Positions 29,388-38,776 are shown, counted from the first letter of the stretch. The stretch: DNA of 64,000 nucleotides from Actinomycetes bacterium (GCA_021805205.1 JAJZFV010000028.1:1-64000), one strand, 5' to 3'. Translations and numbers: made by a program. The notes: generated from the sequence alone by a model not told the origin.

Positions 29388-30728
29388 GTGTTTGACAATC
29401 TTTCGGGAAGACTAGAGACCGTAGTAGGTAAGCTTCGGCGCAAGGGGAGACTATCTGCCGCTGATATTGAGGCGGCGCTCAAGGAGATACGCTTGGCCCT
29501 ACTCGAAGCTGACGTCAACTTAGATGTTGTAAAGGGCTTCGTCGATAGAATTCGTGAAGGCGCAATTGGATCGTCGTCGTCGAGGGTTTTGACGCCGGCT
29601 CAACAGATCGTCAAGATGGTAAATGACGAACTGGTCCGAATTCTTGGTGGCGACCAATTCCGTCTGACCTTCGCCTCTACGCCTCCAACTGTAATTATGC
29701 TTGTCGGTCTTCAAGGGTCAGGAAAGACTACGACCGCGGCAAAGTTAGCTCTTCACTTGCGCAAACAGGGGCGCCACCCCATGCTTGTAGGTGCAGACCT
29801 CGCACGACCAGCTGCCGTTGAACAGCTTCGGATATTAGCAGAATCAGCAAAGGTAGATTTTTACTCTGAGACAAGCACCCCACTTGAGGTGGCTAAGAAT
29901 GCCTTAGATCGTGCCAAGAGTATCGGTCGCGATGTTCTGATAGTCGACACTGCGGGACGGCTTGCCATCGATGAAGCGCTTATGCAAGAGGTCGCTCAGA
30001 TCGAAGGGGCAATACGGCCACACTATAGCTTCTTGGTGATAGACGCGATGATTGGTCAAGATGCCGTAAACACTGCGAAGGCCTTCGCTGATCGAATCAA
30101 ATTATCCGCAAATATTCTTACCAAGCTCGATGGCGATGCACGTGGTGGTGCAGCCCTTTCAGTAGTTGAAGTGACCGGCAAGAAGATAGCCTTCGCATCG
30201 GTTGGCGAAAAGATAGACGACTTTGATGCCTTTTATCCGGACCGAATGGCTAACCGCATACTTGGGATGGGTGATGTCCTTACTCTGATCGAAAGGGCAG
30301 AAAAGTCAATCGATCGAGATGTGGCCGAGAGAGGAGCTAAGAAACTCCAGCAAGGAAAGTTCGACCTTGAAGACTTTATGGAGCAGATGGCTCAAGTCAA
30401 GAAGATGGGGCCTTTGAAGGGTGTGCTTTCGATGCTTCCTGGTGTTCCAAAGGAGCTGAAGAATGTGGATATCGACGACCGGGAGCTTGGGAGGGTCGAA
30501 GCTATAATCTCGTCGATGACCCGAGCCGAGAGGCGCGATCCGTCGTTGATCGACGCCTCGCGCCGTCAAAGGATTGCATCTGGTTCTGGAACGTCTGCTG
30601 TAGCGGTTAGCAACCTATTGAAGCAGTTCAAAGATATGCAAAAGATGATGCGTCAACTAGGAGTAGGTGCTCCAAGTGCTACCCGAAAGAGTGCGGCCTC
30701 AAACAAGAAGAAGCGAAATAAGCGCTGA
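29388..30728 (+). CDS. ffh: signal recognition particle GTPase Ffh
   Basis: Core protein of the signal recognition particle, delivering nascent membrane proteins to FtsY. The 446 residues contain the N domain, the G domain (GLQGSGKTT, DTAGR, TKLDGDARGG) and the Met-rich M domain (LEDFMEQMAQVKKMG to MMRQLG) that binds signal sequences and 4.5S RNA. The start is GTG 29388 with GGGAG eight bases upstream. It opens the ribosomal/tRNA-modification block downstream. Confidence 0.98.
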   Translation: MFDNLSGRLETVVGKLRRKGRLSAADIEAALKEIRLALLEADVNLDVVKGFVDRIREGAIGSSSSRVLTPAQQIVKMVNDELVRILGGDQFRLTFASTPPTVIMLVGLQGSGKTTTAAKLALHLRKQGRHPMLVGADLARPAAVEQLRILAESAKVDFYSETSTPLEVAKNALDRAKSIGRDVLIVDTAGRLAIDEALMQEVAQIEGAIRPHYSFLVIDAMIGQDAVNTAKAFADRIKLSANILTKLDGDARGGAALSVVEVTGKKIAFASVGEKIDDFDAFYPDRMANRILGMGDVLTLIERAEKSIDRDVAERGAKKLQQGKFDLEDFMEQMAQVKKMGPLKGVLSMLPGVPKELKNVDIDDRELGRVEAIISSMTRAERRDPSLIDASRRQRIASGSGTSAVAVSNLLKQFKDMQKMMRQLGVGAPSATRKSAASNKKKRNKR

Positions 30729-30834
30729 GGCTGTAGTTCTCTGGTGACCAAGTAGAATCTAAGGGCTGTAATTTATGTGACCTGGGATCGATAGACAGTC
30801 TAATTTTCGACCAGGGTAGGTTTTAGGAGTTCGC

Positions 30835-31122
30835 GTGGCAGTTAAGCTTCGATTGGTAAGAATGGGCAAGAAGAAGAGGCCCACGTATCGTATTGTTGCG
30901 GCAGATGCCGCTTCCCCCCGCGATGGTCGTTTCATCGAGGTGCTAGGAACGTATAATCCTGTCGTTTCGGCCAGTATTGAGGCCGCAAATAATGGTGCTG
31001 CGGCACAGTTTAAGCTTGATACTGTGAAGATTCAAAAGTGGCTCGCAAATGGTGCCCAACCAACCGATAGGGTTAGGAAGCTCATCGAGTTGAATGCCAA
31101 GCTCCAAGAAAGCGCAGAGTAG
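30835..31122 (+). CDS. rpsP: 30S ribosomal protein S16
   Basis: A 95-residue S16 protein, beginning [20 protein letters not shown] and containing [16 protein letters not shown], both family signatures. GTG start after TAGGAG. It binds 16S rRNA early in small-subunit assembly. It ends three bases before khpA. Confidence 0.98.
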   Translation: MAVKLRLVRMGKKKRPTYRIVAADAASPRDGRFIEVLGTYNPVVSASIEAANNGAAAQFKLDTVKIQKWLANGAQPTDRVRKLIELNAKLQESAE

Positions 31123-31125
31123 CCC

Positions 31126-31407
31126 GTGTCTGAGGCAAATGAGAGCGCAGCATCGCTAGCCCCAACCGCCAGGCAAGTTCTGCACTATATAGGAACATCG
31201 CTTTCTCAAAACGCCGATGCTGTTTCGGTAGCCGTAACCAACGGTGAAGATAGCAAGGTCAAGCTAATTCTCACCGTTGATAAAGCCGATATGGGTCGGG
31301 TAATTGGACGCCACGGCAAGATTGCCGGAGCTATTAGAGCTGTAGTTAGAGCAGCCGCTGCCAAGGACGGAGTAGATGCTCAAGTGGAGATTGCCGAAGT
31401 AGAGTAG
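31126..31407 (+). CDS. khpA: KH-domain RNA-binding protein KhpA
   Basis: A 93-residue protein with one KH domain; the RNA-binding loop is in DMGRVIGRHGKIAGAIRAVV (GxxG = GRHGK). It starts at GTG three bases after rpsP. KhpA partners KhpB/EloR in Gram-positive bacteria to regulate elongation and sRNA; the rpsP-khpA-rimM order is typical. An N-terminal extension of ~15 residues precedes the domain. Confidence 0.94.
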   Translation: MSEANESAASLAPTARQVLHYIGTSLSQNADAVSVAVTNGEDSKVKLILTVDKADMGRVIGRHGKIAGAIRAVVRAAAAKDGVDAQVEIAEVE

Positions 31408-31433
31408 GTAAGCAGAGCGTATTTTTTGTGTTG

Positions 31434-31461
31434 GTGGGCTATGCAGATCTGCATGGCCCAC
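31434..31461. terminator. hairpin between khpA and rimM
   Basis: GTGGGCTATGCA-GATC-TGCATGGCCCAC forms a 12-bp stem with one wobble pair. T-runs are on the 5' side (TTTTTT at 31422-31427) and only GTTTAA follows, so it is better as an attenuator or a reverse-strand terminator than a strong forward one. Confidence 0.4.
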
Positions 31462-31621
31462 TCTCGTTTAATGGATTGTTTTAGGATCTTTACATTGACT
31501 ATTTGGGTCGCCGGTTTTGTTTATTGGTGCTAGCTGCGTATGTGTCTCGCAGGGGATAAATTGCAAGTTTGTGTTCGAGCGCACTCATCGCATTTATGTT
31601 GATCTCGGATTTGGAGTAACG

Positions 31622-32101
31622 ATGGCAGACGAAGAGGGCCTCTTAGAGGTAGGAAGAATTCATAAAGCACATGGTATTCGAGGTGAGGTTGCCGTATCCT
31701 TGACTTCAAATCGTGAAGAACGAAGAAGAAAAGGTTCGATCGTCTACGTTGATGGTAAAGAGATGGTGATCAACTCTGTAAAAGAGCTACACGATCGTTA
31801 CATCTTCGGCTTTGAAGGATTTACAGATCGAAACCAAGCAGAGACTCTGTCAGGAAAAATGATGTATGCACCTCCTATCGACGACGACGATGAGCTCTGG
31901 GTCCACGAGATGATCGGCTCCCGAGTCATCGATCAAGGGGGTTCTGAGAGGGGTCTGATTGAAGGCGTGCTGGCAAATCCAGCTAGTGACCTTCTTGAGC
32001 TATCAACCGGGTTTTTGATTCCGTTAGTCTTCGTCAGCCGGGTTGATGCAAAGGCTAGGACTGTCTACGTTGAGGTTCCAGATGGACTCTTCGATGAGTG
32101 A
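31622..32101 (+). CDS. rimM: 16S rRNA processing protein RimM
   Basis: Ribosome-assembly factor that binds S19 and matures the 30S head. The 159-residue protein begins LLEVGRIHKAHGIRGEVAV, the RimM N-terminal signature, and has the PRC-barrel region (ELWVHEMIGSRVIDQGG to VYVEVPDGLFDE). ATG 31622 has GGAG five bases upstream; a longer frame from 31517 adds unconserved residues. Its end overlaps the trmD start. Confidence 0.96.
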   Translation: MADEEGLLEVGRIHKAHGIRGEVAVSLTSNREERRRKGSIVYVDGKEMVINSVKELHDRYIFGFEGFTDRNQAETLSGKMMYAPPIDDDDELWVHEMIGSRVIDQGGSERGLIEGVLANPASDLLELSTGFLIPLVFVSRVDAKARTVYVEVPDGLFDE

Positions 32102-32852
32102 TAGAGGTGATTTAGGGGGAGCAGTAGCTGACGAATCCGTGGAGAAAGTAAGTTCAACCGCTCTTTCGGTTGATGTTCTAACTCTTTTCCCGAAGTTGAT
32201 CGAGAGCTATGCCAGCGAATCCATCTTGGGAAGAGCTCAAAGCTCAGGTCTCCTCGCTATTCGTACCATAGACATCCGAGATTTCGCCAAAGACAGGCAT
32301 AGAAGCGTCGATGACAAACCATATGGAGGTGGTGCGGGCATGGTTATGATGCCAGAACCGATCTTTGAAGCGGTAGAGTCATCCAATGTGGCTCGTCCGC
32401 TATTTCTGGTAGCTCCATGGGGCAGGCGCTTCGACCAACGATTTGCTCAAGAGCTGCGTGATATGGGTTCATTTTCCCTGCTCTGTGGTCGCTATGAGGG
32501 TGTTGATGCAAGAGTGGAGGACAACTTAATTGATGGAGCTATTTCGCTTGGTGATTTTGTCCTTGCTGGTGGTGAATTAGCGGCTCTTGCCGTTATCGAA
32601 GCCACAGCACGCCTGGTAGATGGTGTTCTCGGAAACGCTCTTTCCTCTGTGGAGGAGAGCTTTTCTTCTAATTTGTTGGAAGCCCCACAATATACCAAGC
32701 CATCGTTGTTTCGCGATCTAGAGGTTCCTGAGGTTCTATTAAGTGGTGACCATGGAAAGATCGCTAAGTGGCGTAGGGAGGTGGCGTTGATTCGTACTGC
32801 GCGCCTTCGCCCCGATCTATTGGAAAATAAAGATCCACTTCGAGGTCAGTAA
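32082..32852 (+). CDS. trmD: tRNA (guanine-N1)-methyltransferase TrmD
   Basis: SPOUT methyltransferase making m1G37 in tRNAs that read CNN codons. The trefoil-knot motifs are present: KPYGGGAGMVM, LCGRYEGVDARV and ISLGDFVLAGGE. The conserved body starts at VDVLTLFP, so the protein has an N-terminal extension of about 25 residues whichever in-frame ATG is used (32082 or 32094); both lie inside the end of rimM, implying translational coupling. RplS follows 58 bases downstream. Confidence 0.96.
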   Translation: MDSSMSDRGDLGGAVADESVEKVSSTALSVDVLTLFPKLIESYASESILGRAQSSGLLAIRTIDIRDFAKDRHRSVDDKPYGGGAGMVMMPEPIFEAVESSNVARPLFLVAPWGRRFDQRFAQELRDMGSFSLLCGRYEGVDARVEDNLIDGAISLGDFVLAGGELAALAVIEATARLVDGVLGNALSSVEESFSSNLLEAPQYTKPSLFRDLEVPEVLLSGDHGKIAKWRREVALIRTARLRPDLLENKDPLRGQ

Positions 32853-32910
32853 CATGGAAAGGGTAGCGATCCATTATGCTGTAGAGGCGCTAATTTAGTC
32901 AGGAGTTGCA

Positions 32911-33258
32911 GTGAAGCTCACCGATTTAATTGATTCAGAGAGTCTGAAGGATGATCGCCCATTTTTTAGCCAGGGTGACACAGTAAAGGTACACGTACGA
33001 GTCGTTGAAGGTAACCGTGAGCGAGTTCAGATCTTCCAAGGCGTCGTTATCGCTAAGCGCGGTGGCGGCCTTCAAGAGACATTCTCCGTTCGTAAGGTAA
33101 GTTTCGGCGTTGGTGTGGAGCGTACTTTCCCAATGCATTCACCGATCATCGCAAAGATAGAGGTAGTCTCACGTGGCGATGTACGTCGCGCCAAGCTCTT
33201 CTACCTTCGCGATCGTGTTGGTAAGGCAGCTAAGATCAAGGAAAAGCGCGACAGGTAG
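32911..33258 (+). CDS. rplS: 50S ribosomal protein L19
   Basis: A 115-residue L19 with [33 protein letters not shown] and [16 protein letters not shown], all family signatures. GTG start with CAGGAG eight bases before. L19 lies at the 30S-50S interface. A strong hairpin follows, closing the block. Confidence 0.98.
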   Translation: MKLTDLIDSESLKDDRPFFSQGDTVKVHVRVVEGNRERVQIFQGVVIAKRGGGLQETFSVRKVSFGVGVERTFPMHSPIIAKIEVVSRGDVRRAKLFYLRDRVGKAAKIKEKRDR

Positions 33259-33292
33259 TTCGTCGTATACAGATTTGTTCTAGATAATCTCT

Positions 33293-33330
33293 GAAAGGAT
33301 GGACTTGGCTCTGGCTAGGTCCATCCTTTC
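33293..33330 (+). terminator. terminator after rplS
   Basis: GAAAGGATGGAC and GTCCATCCTTTC form a perfect 12-bp stem around a 14-base loop, then TTCGTT. It lies 35 bases after rplS and ends the ribosomal block. Confidence 0.75.
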
Positions 33331-33381
33331 TTCGTTACCCATATTGCTAGTGAACCCAAATAGCCGAGAAAGGAAGGGTCG

Positions 33382-33711
33382 ATGAGTGCTGAAGATCTCG
33401 AGAAGTTCGAGTCTGAGGTGGAACTTGCCCTCTACCAGGAGTATCGAGCAGTGCTTTCGATGTTTCGCTTCGTAGTTGAGACCGATAGACGCTTCTATCT
33501 AGCCAACGAGGTAAATATTGAAGAGGTAAGTGGGTCTACTCCAATGCGCCTTCGAGTACTTTTGCGCGACGCTTGGGTGTGGGACATGTACCGACCTGTG
33601 CGCTTTGTTGAGTCTGTAGTAGTGGAGACCTTCAAGGACGTAAATATCGAGGAGCTTCCCCGTAAAGAGGGTATCAATCTAAACCACGATAAGACTCTCG
33701 ATGAGATATAA
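33382..33711 (+). CDS. DUF2469 family protein
   Basis: A 109-residue protein of the actinobacterial DUF2469 family: MSAEDLEKFESEVELALYQEY, RFVVETDRRFYLANEV and DAWVWDMYRPVRF are the conserved blocks. Function unknown. In most actinobacteria it follows rplS-lepB-rnhB; here it follows rplS directly. ATG start; GAAAGGAAGGG lies just upstream. Confidence 0.92.
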   Translation: MSAEDLEKFESEVELALYQEYRAVLSMFRFVVETDRRFYLANEVNIEEVSGSTPMRLRVLLRDAWVWDMYRPVRFVESVVVETFKDVNIEELPRKEGINLNHDKTLDEI

Positions 33712-34017
33712 AAAACCATAACATCTCAACAAGTTTGGCCCTTGGGTGACTTCTAATAAATAACGAAACTGCAGTTTCGACATAGCCGCAATCATATTTT
33801 TTTCAGATTCTTACCGTTGTGCCAATTCCAACCTGAGCAAGTAACTTATTTTGACGGCAAATATTGCTCGGTAGTCCACCTTGTTGTGCGCGTTGAATAG
33901 CGAAATTGGCCAATTCAAATCCCCTCTGGTCTCGCTTGATTAGATAAGCGGTCTGAGATCTGTGTGCTCCTTTGAGGTCGCCCTTCTCTTAGATCTTTTA
34001 CACATAAGATGTGTGAG
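33712..34017. other. intergenic region with palindrome
   Basis: No gene. A perfect 16-bp palindrome CGAAACTGCAGTTTCG (33764-33779) is a possible operator or short terminator. No SAM riboswitch core was found ahead of the sulfur amino acid gene. Confidence 0.45.
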
Positions 34018-35130
34018 ATGGAAAAGTCAACGATAGCAATTCATGGCGGTAGACCTAAAAAAGTTACTGGTGCGCCTTTGAATTATCCAGTGGGCGTATC
34101 TTCGACCTATGTCGCCGGTGGTTCGGCGGTATATTCTCGCTTCGAGACTGACGCCACAAGAGCTTTAGAGGAGGTAATTGCCGAACTCGAAGGTGGTGAT
34201 ACCCTGTCGTTTGCCTCTGGCCTAGCTGCTGTCAAGGCAGTTGTGGACACCTATGCTAAAGCGATCGGTCGCGGCCTTGACGTCGCCATAGTCGAGGGCG
34301 CCTACAACGGCACTCGGATGCAGCTAAATGGATCTAAAGGGTTCGCGGTTCGGTCGATTACGAAAGTGCCCGCAAGTACCCCTGATCTTTTCTGCGAGAG
34401 CTTAGGCAAACTCGGAGATGTAGATATGGTGTGGCTAGAGACGCCTACCAATCCACTCATGTCGGTACTTCCCATCGCTAAAGTATCGGCTATCGCGAAG
34501 CAGAAGGGTGCGCTACTGGTGGTTGACAACACTTTTGCAACCCCGATTGCCACAAATCCCATCGAATTCGGGGCTGATGTAGTTATCCATTCTGCGACGA
34601 AGTACTTTGGCGGCCATAGCGACGTACTCGGTGGAACCGCCACTTTTGCCAACCCCTCACTCGCAAAGGAAGCCGATCTGTATCGTCGGCTAAACGGGGC
34701 AATATTAGGCGACTTCGAGGCTTTTTTAATCCTGAGAGGAATACGAACACTTCCTATACGGTATCGAGCTGCATGTGAAAACGCAGCAGTTCTGGTGGAG
34801 CTGTTGAAAGAGTATCTCGATCAAACGAGTATCTACCACCCCTCACTTCTGGTGGGAACCGATGGTTATGAGTTTTTGCCCCAACAGATGTTGCTCTATG
34901 GAAGCATGCTTTCGTTTGATCTAGGCCCGAGCCCCTTTATTGCGGAGAGATTCTGTGAGAGGCTCCGGTTGGCCATTAATTCAACCTCGCTTGGTGCGGT
35001 TGAGACTCAGGTGGAGAGGCGCGAGAAGCAGGAGCTGGGAATTAGCCCAGGACTTATTCGCGTCAGCGTAGGCATCGAAGCGCAGCGCGACCTGGTAGAG
35101 GACTTTGGTCAGGCGTTAGAGCGCTTGTGA
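34018..35130 (+). CDS. cystathionine gamma-synthase/lyase-family PLP enzyme
   Basis: Trans-sulfuration enzyme of about 370 residues. It shows YSRFETDATRALEEVIAELE, FASGLAAV, WLETPTNPLM, VVDNTFATP and the PLP-lysine segment HSATKYFGGHSDVLGG, with ISPGLIRVSVGIE near the C-terminus. Family members make or break cystathionine or use O-acylhomoserine; the exact reaction cannot be fixed from sequence. ATG 34018 is favoured over the ATG three codons earlier because the family starts near TIAIHGG. It overlaps the 3' end of the convergent minus-strand gene by about 20 bases. Confidence 0.9.
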   Translation: MEKSTIAIHGGRPKKVTGAPLNYPVGVSSTYVAGGSAVYSRFETDATRALEEVIAELEGGDTLSFASGLAAVKAVVDTYAKAIGRGLDVAIVEGAYNGTRMQLNGSKGFAVRSITKVPASTPDLFCESLGKLGDVDMVWLETPTNPLMSVLPIAKVSAIAKQKGALLVVDNTFATPIATNPIEFGADVVIHSATKYFGGHSDVLGGTATFANPSLAKEADLYRRLNGAILGDFEAFLILRGIRTLPIRYRAACENAAVLVELLKEYLDQTSIYHPSLLVGTDGYEFLPQQMLLYGSMLSFDLGPSPFIAERFCERLRLAINSTSLGAVETQVERREKQELGISPGLIRVSVGIEAQRDLVEDFGQALERL

Positions 35131-35390
35131 GATCGTTTTCTACGCCCCTTGGAGCGATTTGATTTTACTTCGCGGTTTAGGGCTCTCATGAGGCACCTTT
35201 CATGCCAATGACGTCGAGCGTCGTGATCGAGGTGAGGAACAACTACGAAGTGTCCCTCTCCGGGCCTTATATCAAAGTTACACTCGGGGCAGAGGTAGAT
35301 CTTGTTTGCTTGGTAAGGTTGGATTTTGCGACACTGAGCCAGTTGGTTGGTGGCCGGATCGACGATGTCGCCGGTAAGTGCAATTCCCAC
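35109..35390 (-). CDS. small zinc-finger-like conserved protein
   Basis: A 93-residue protein with a likely zinc site, CPEC followed by HLDHDARRHWHERC, and a very basic C-terminus (KGRRKRSHKRSNA). Related small actinobacterial proteins share the RPGEGH and RRHWH...C pattern and have no established function. GTG start with GAGGAG four bases upstream. Its 3' end overlaps the convergent PLP enzyme gene by 22 bases. Confidence 0.7.
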   Translation of the reverse strand: MGIALTGDIVDPATNQLAQCRKIQPYQANKIYLCPECNFDIRPGEGHFVVVPHLDHDARRHWHERCLMRALNREVKSNRSKGRRKRSHKRSNA

Positions 35391-35446
35391 AATTCTCCTC
35401 AGGTCGCTTTTGTATCGCCCAAGTTATCTTAGAGGATTTGGTAAAC

Positions 35447-35485
35447 CTCTGTGGTGGCCCTCGTTTCTACGTGGCCACCACAGAG
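35447..35485 (-). terminator. terminator after AIM24 gene
   Basis: CTCTGTGGTGGCC and GGCCACCACAGAG form a perfect 13-bp stem with a 13-base loop, lying just downstream of the minus-strand AIM24 gene. Only a short T-run follows on the minus strand. Confidence 0.65.
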
Positions 35486-35559
35486 TTGTATTAGTGATCA
35501 AAGTAAGCCGAGTAACTTCAGGTGAATCGTCACCTATGAAATAAGTTCGGTTGGTTGGA

Positions 35560-36258
35560 CTAATTTCTCGGTTGTGGAAGGTAGGGATAGATAGAGTGAG
35601 CCAAAAGGGGAAGCGGCATCGACTGAAGGTAGAGCTTTCCAGGTCCGGTTAGGGCGACGAGATGGTAGCCGTCTCCGCCGAAGAATATATTTGAGAGCCC
35701 CTGAATCTGGGTGATATTAAAGCTGATCGTCTCCTGGAAGAGACCGACGTGTCCTGGATGAACCAAGATAGTTTCACCAGCTTGAAGGTCGTACTCCACG
35801 GTCTCACCGGATAGTTCAATCCAAGCGGTTCCCTGTCCGTCGAGGCGTTGGAGGATAAAGCCATCACCGCCAAAGAGGCCGGCTCTAAAGGACTGTTGAA
35901 ATCCGATCGTAGGAATTATTCCATCGGTCCCTGCTAACCAACCGTGGCGGTGGACCATGTATCCATTACCCGGTGTGATCTGGACCTCTTTGATGTGTCC
36001 TGGAACCTTGGATGCAAAAGCTACCATGCCGGGACCGGTCGATGCCGTATAGTGGGTAACGAAGAGACTACCTCCGCCTGCAATCCTCTTAAGTCCCGAT
36101 AGCAGCCCCTTTGCGCCGCCGCCGGCGCCGCTCTTGGTCTGCATCGCCATTGTAGGCGTCATCCAAGATAGCTCTCCGTGAGCTGAGATTATCTCTTCGC
36201 CCCTATCTAAAAATACCTCTAGTACCGGCATGGTGGTGCCTTTAATTTCGGTACGCAA
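35560..36258 (-). CDS. AIM24 family protein
   Basis: A 232-residue beta-rich protein of the AIM24/TIGR00266 family: IKGTTMPVLEVFLDRGEEIIS, GGGSLFVTHYTA and LVHPGHVGLFQETI fit the family. These are found in bacteria and in yeast mitochondria, and their function is unclear, possibly membrane-related. TTG 36258 is preferred because the residues before the internal ATG (IKGTTM) are conserved, and AAAGG lies eight bases upstream of it. Confidence 0.85.
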   Translation of the reverse strand: MRTEIKGTTMPVLEVFLDRGEEIISAHGELSWMTPTMAMQTKSGAGGGAKGLLSGLKRIAGGGSLFVTHYTASTGPGMVAFASKVPGHIKEVQITPGNGYMVHRHGWLAGTDGIIPTIGFQQSFRAGLFGGDGFILQRLDGQGTAWIELSGETVEYDLQAGETILVHPGHVGLFQETISFNITQIQGLSNIFFGGDGYHLVALTGPGKLYLQSMPLPLLAHSIYPYLPQPRN

Positions 36259-36440
36259 TTTGCAAACCTTTCTTCATAATCTTCGGTGATTGCCGATACC
36301 GAGAACTTAGTTCAAATTACGTTGGGTAGATTCAACTTTTATTCATTATTTTCTTAGACTTTCATGTAAAAGCGTTTTCTAAAGTCGCCACTTCGACTTA
36401 GTCAGATATTGACGCGCCTCTATGTGTTAGTCTCATCGCT

Positions 36441-37217
36441 ATGAGTGATATTGAATTTGAAATTGATTCAAGGGCGATAGCCCGCGTGACCATAAATCGC
36501 CCTGAGCGAAAGAATGCGGTCACCGCTGAGATGTGGGGTACCCTCGGTGAGATCTTTGATGAAGTAGCTACAAATCCATCTGCGAGAGCGATGGTACTTC
36601 AAGGTGCCGGAGGTGCATTTTGCGCTGGAGCTGACTTGAGTGGACGGCGCATTGGCGCCGATGGTGATCAGTTGGCATCGATGCGAAGGATCGGTAAGGT
36701 TGCCCAGTCGCTCTTTCGATTGCCAAAGCCGACTATCGCCAAGGTAACCGGAGTTGCTGTAGGAGCCGGTTGTAATATGGCACTTGCGTGTGACCTTATT
36801 GTGGCGAGTGAGAGCGCTAGGTTCTCCGAGATATTTGTAAAGCGAGGGCTTTCGCTAGATTTTGGAGGGTCTTATATTCTTCCCAGATTGATCGGATTGC
36901 ATCGGGCCAAAGAATTGGCCCTCTTTGGCGATATCCTCTCCGCTAAAGAAGCACAAGAGATGGGGTTGGTAAATAGAGTCGTAGCCGATGCCGAGATCGA
37001 TGAATTTGCCGAAGGGTGGGCGCATCGACTTGCATCTGGACCTTCAATTGCGCAGTCACTTAGCAAGTCAATGTTGAATGATTCGCTAAATCGCTCCCTA
37101 GTCGATGCTCTTGAGGCTGAGTCCTTTGCGCAAACCGTCAATTTCAAGACCGACGATACTGCCGAAGCGATTAAGGCCTTCTTGGAAAAGCGAGACCCCA
37201 ACTTTACCGGTCGGTAA
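36441..37217 (+). CDS. enoyl-CoA hydratase/isomerase family protein
   Basis: A 258-residue crotonase-fold enzyme. The oxyanion-hole segments are FCAGADLSG and VGAGCNMALACDL, and the active-site stretch is FVKRGLSLDFGGSYILPRLIG. The RGLSLDFGGS form is typical of a subfamily whose precise acyl-CoA substrate varies. Probably acts in fatty acid or aromatic acid breakdown. ATG start. A strong bidirectional terminator follows. Confidence 0.9.
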   Translation: MSDIEFEIDSRAIARVTINRPERKNAVTAEMWGTLGEIFDEVATNPSARAMVLQGAGGAFCAGADLSGRRIGADGDQLASMRRIGKVAQSLFRLPKPTIAKVTGVAVGAGCNMALACDLIVASESARFSEIFVKRGLSLDFGGSYILPRLIGLHRAKELALFGDILSAKEAQEMGLVNRVVADAEIDEFAEGWAHRLASGPSIAQSLSKSMLNDSLNRSLVDALEAESFAQTVNFKTDDTAEAIKAFLEKRDPNFTGR

Positions 37218-37279
37218 TTGAATTCATCTTAGATTCGGTATGAGGCCACCTCTATTTTTAATTTGCAAGGCAAGTAATG

Positions 37280-37319
37280 AACAAGGAGGTATCGATCAAT
37301 TGGTCGATACCTCCTTGTT
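37280..37319. terminator. bidirectional terminator
   Basis: A 16-bp perfect inverted repeat (arms 37280-37295 and 37304-37319, starting AACAAGGAGGTATCGA) with an 8-base loop, between the convergent enoyl-CoA hydratase and LRV-repeat genes. Confidence 0.8.
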
Positions 37320-37366
37320 TGGATTTTAGATTCGAAATCAGCTTTATTGCTGGATGTATAGATGAA

Positions 37367-38776
37367 TCACGCAGCCACGGTGTGGCGCAAAATCGCTTGG
37401 ATGCGAGTACTTTCACCCTTGAAGTTATTTGTGATCATCGACCTGATCTTGACTCTGATATCTTGTGAGAAGTCGTTTTCACGCAGGACGTGGAAGGCGA
37501 ACTCTTCGAGCCGATCTGAATCCTTGGGGTAGTGGCATAGCTGAAGGACGAGGTTCAACTGCCCCTGATGTGTTAGGTTTAGTCGGCCGTCAGCAACTAA
37601 GTCTGCCATCAAAAAGAGATTCTTACGCTCCATCATCGCGAATTCATTTAGAGTAACGTCGCGTTGAAAGTATGCGTTCTCGCGAATTATTGATTTTAGG
37701 TGCTCTGGTACTTCACTATTTGAAAGGAGGCTTACCCAACTGTAGTGAGGGAGTTCATCGGTCACCCTTTGCATATCCTCGGGGCTGTAGAAGAATGGTG
37801 AGTAAGGGTTAGTGGTAGATACGCGCCTTACCGCTTCGTCAGTGTCGTTGATGAGGCGCACAAATATGGTTAGGGGAAGCTTCGAGTTTTGAGCGAGGCG
37901 ATACCTTACTACGTAAGCCTCCTCTTGGGCTAGCTTTTCCAAAAGCTCTAAGGGTGTCGCACTGTTGTAGGCCACAGCACTCCTCACGGCTTCACGTTCA
38001 TCTCTAAAGAGGCGATCTAGGACGTTTTGGCTTACTGCCTTAGACCGACCGAGTGCGTAGCGCACCCTCCAGTCGGGATCTTCGGCGAGCTGCATCTGAA
38101 CTTCCTCGTCGGCGATACTATTGGCTGCAACTTGAATTCGTGTATAGGGATCATCGGCCTCAGTCAAAATCGTGAGGATCTCAGAGCTGGCTGCTTTGTT
38201 AAGTGCTAAATATTTACCCGCGGCCCCCAAGTGCCTCTTGGCAATCGTACTCAGAAGATCTGTTGGAGCTGCAATATTTTGTGCAATCCCCAGGACGACT
38301 TCGAATGGACCTTCGCGATAGAGACGTCGAAGGCTTTCGACTGGGGTGTTGAAGTTCTTGGCAACTGCTATTCGTACTGAGACGCTTCCGAGGGTAGCGA
38401 GGTACTCCAAGGTCTCTGGGGAGGTATTGGGCGCACTAGCGATCTCGGAGAGTTTGTAGTTGGAGGAGATATATTTGACCTGTTCAACGGTGTAAGTCGG
38501 AACATTTACGCTTTTTGCCGCGTACTTTCTACCTTCGGGGTTATAGGAGAGGAACTTAATGAATTCGTGGTTTGGATCTAATCTCTTTCGACCATGAATT
38601 ACGTCTCCTACGAGCCCCGGGTCGAATCCCTCGTTTATCGCCGTCGAGATGAGACGATAAAGCTCTTGATCCAAGTGGTCTTCTTCGGGGCAGATGTACT
38701 TCGACTCTTCGCTAAGAACAAGTTCGCACTCAAAGCCCCAAAGACGCTCGCATGTTATCTTGCTATTCAAACTCAT
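37367..38776 (-). CDS. leucine-rich-repeat-variant (LRV) protein
   Basis: A 469-residue alpha-helical repeat protein. From about residue 110 to 330 it carries repeated ~24-residue units of the LRV type, for example SPETLEYLATLGSVSVRIAVAKN, TPLELLEKLAQEE and LPLTIFVRLINDTDEAVRR. It has no signal peptide. N-terminal Cys residues (C9, C17, C29) are too few and scattered for a sure Fe-S site. Probably a protein-interaction scaffold. Its start overlaps the end of the upstream small gene by 14 bases, so they are co-translated. Confidence 0.8.
   Translation of the reverse strand: MSLNSKITCERLWGFECELVLSEESKYICPEEDHLDQELYRLISTAINEGFDPGLVGDVIHGRKRLDPNHEFIKFLSYNPEGRKYAAKSVNVPTYTVEQVKYISSNYKLSEIASAPNTSPETLEYLATLGSVSVRIAVAKNFNTPVESLRRLYREGPFEVVLGIAQNIAAPTDLLSTIAKRHLGAAGKYLALNKAASSEILTILTEADDPYTRIQVAANSIADEEVQMQLAEDPDWRVRYALGRSKAVSQNVLDRLFRDEREAVRSAVAYNSATPLELLEKLAQEEAYVVRYRLAQNSKLPLTIFVRLINDTDEAVRRVSTTNPYSPFFYSPEDMQRVTDELPHYSWVSLLSNSEVPEHLKSIIRENAYFQRDVTLNEFAMMERKNLFLMADLVADGRLNLTHQGQLNLVLQLCHYPKDSDRLEEFAFHVLRENDFSQDIRVKIRSMITNNFKGESTRIQAILRHTVAA

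Noticed and set aside
33712-34017. SAM riboswitch ahead of the trans-sulfuration enzyme
   Set aside because: Looked for the conserved aptamer core and did not find it.
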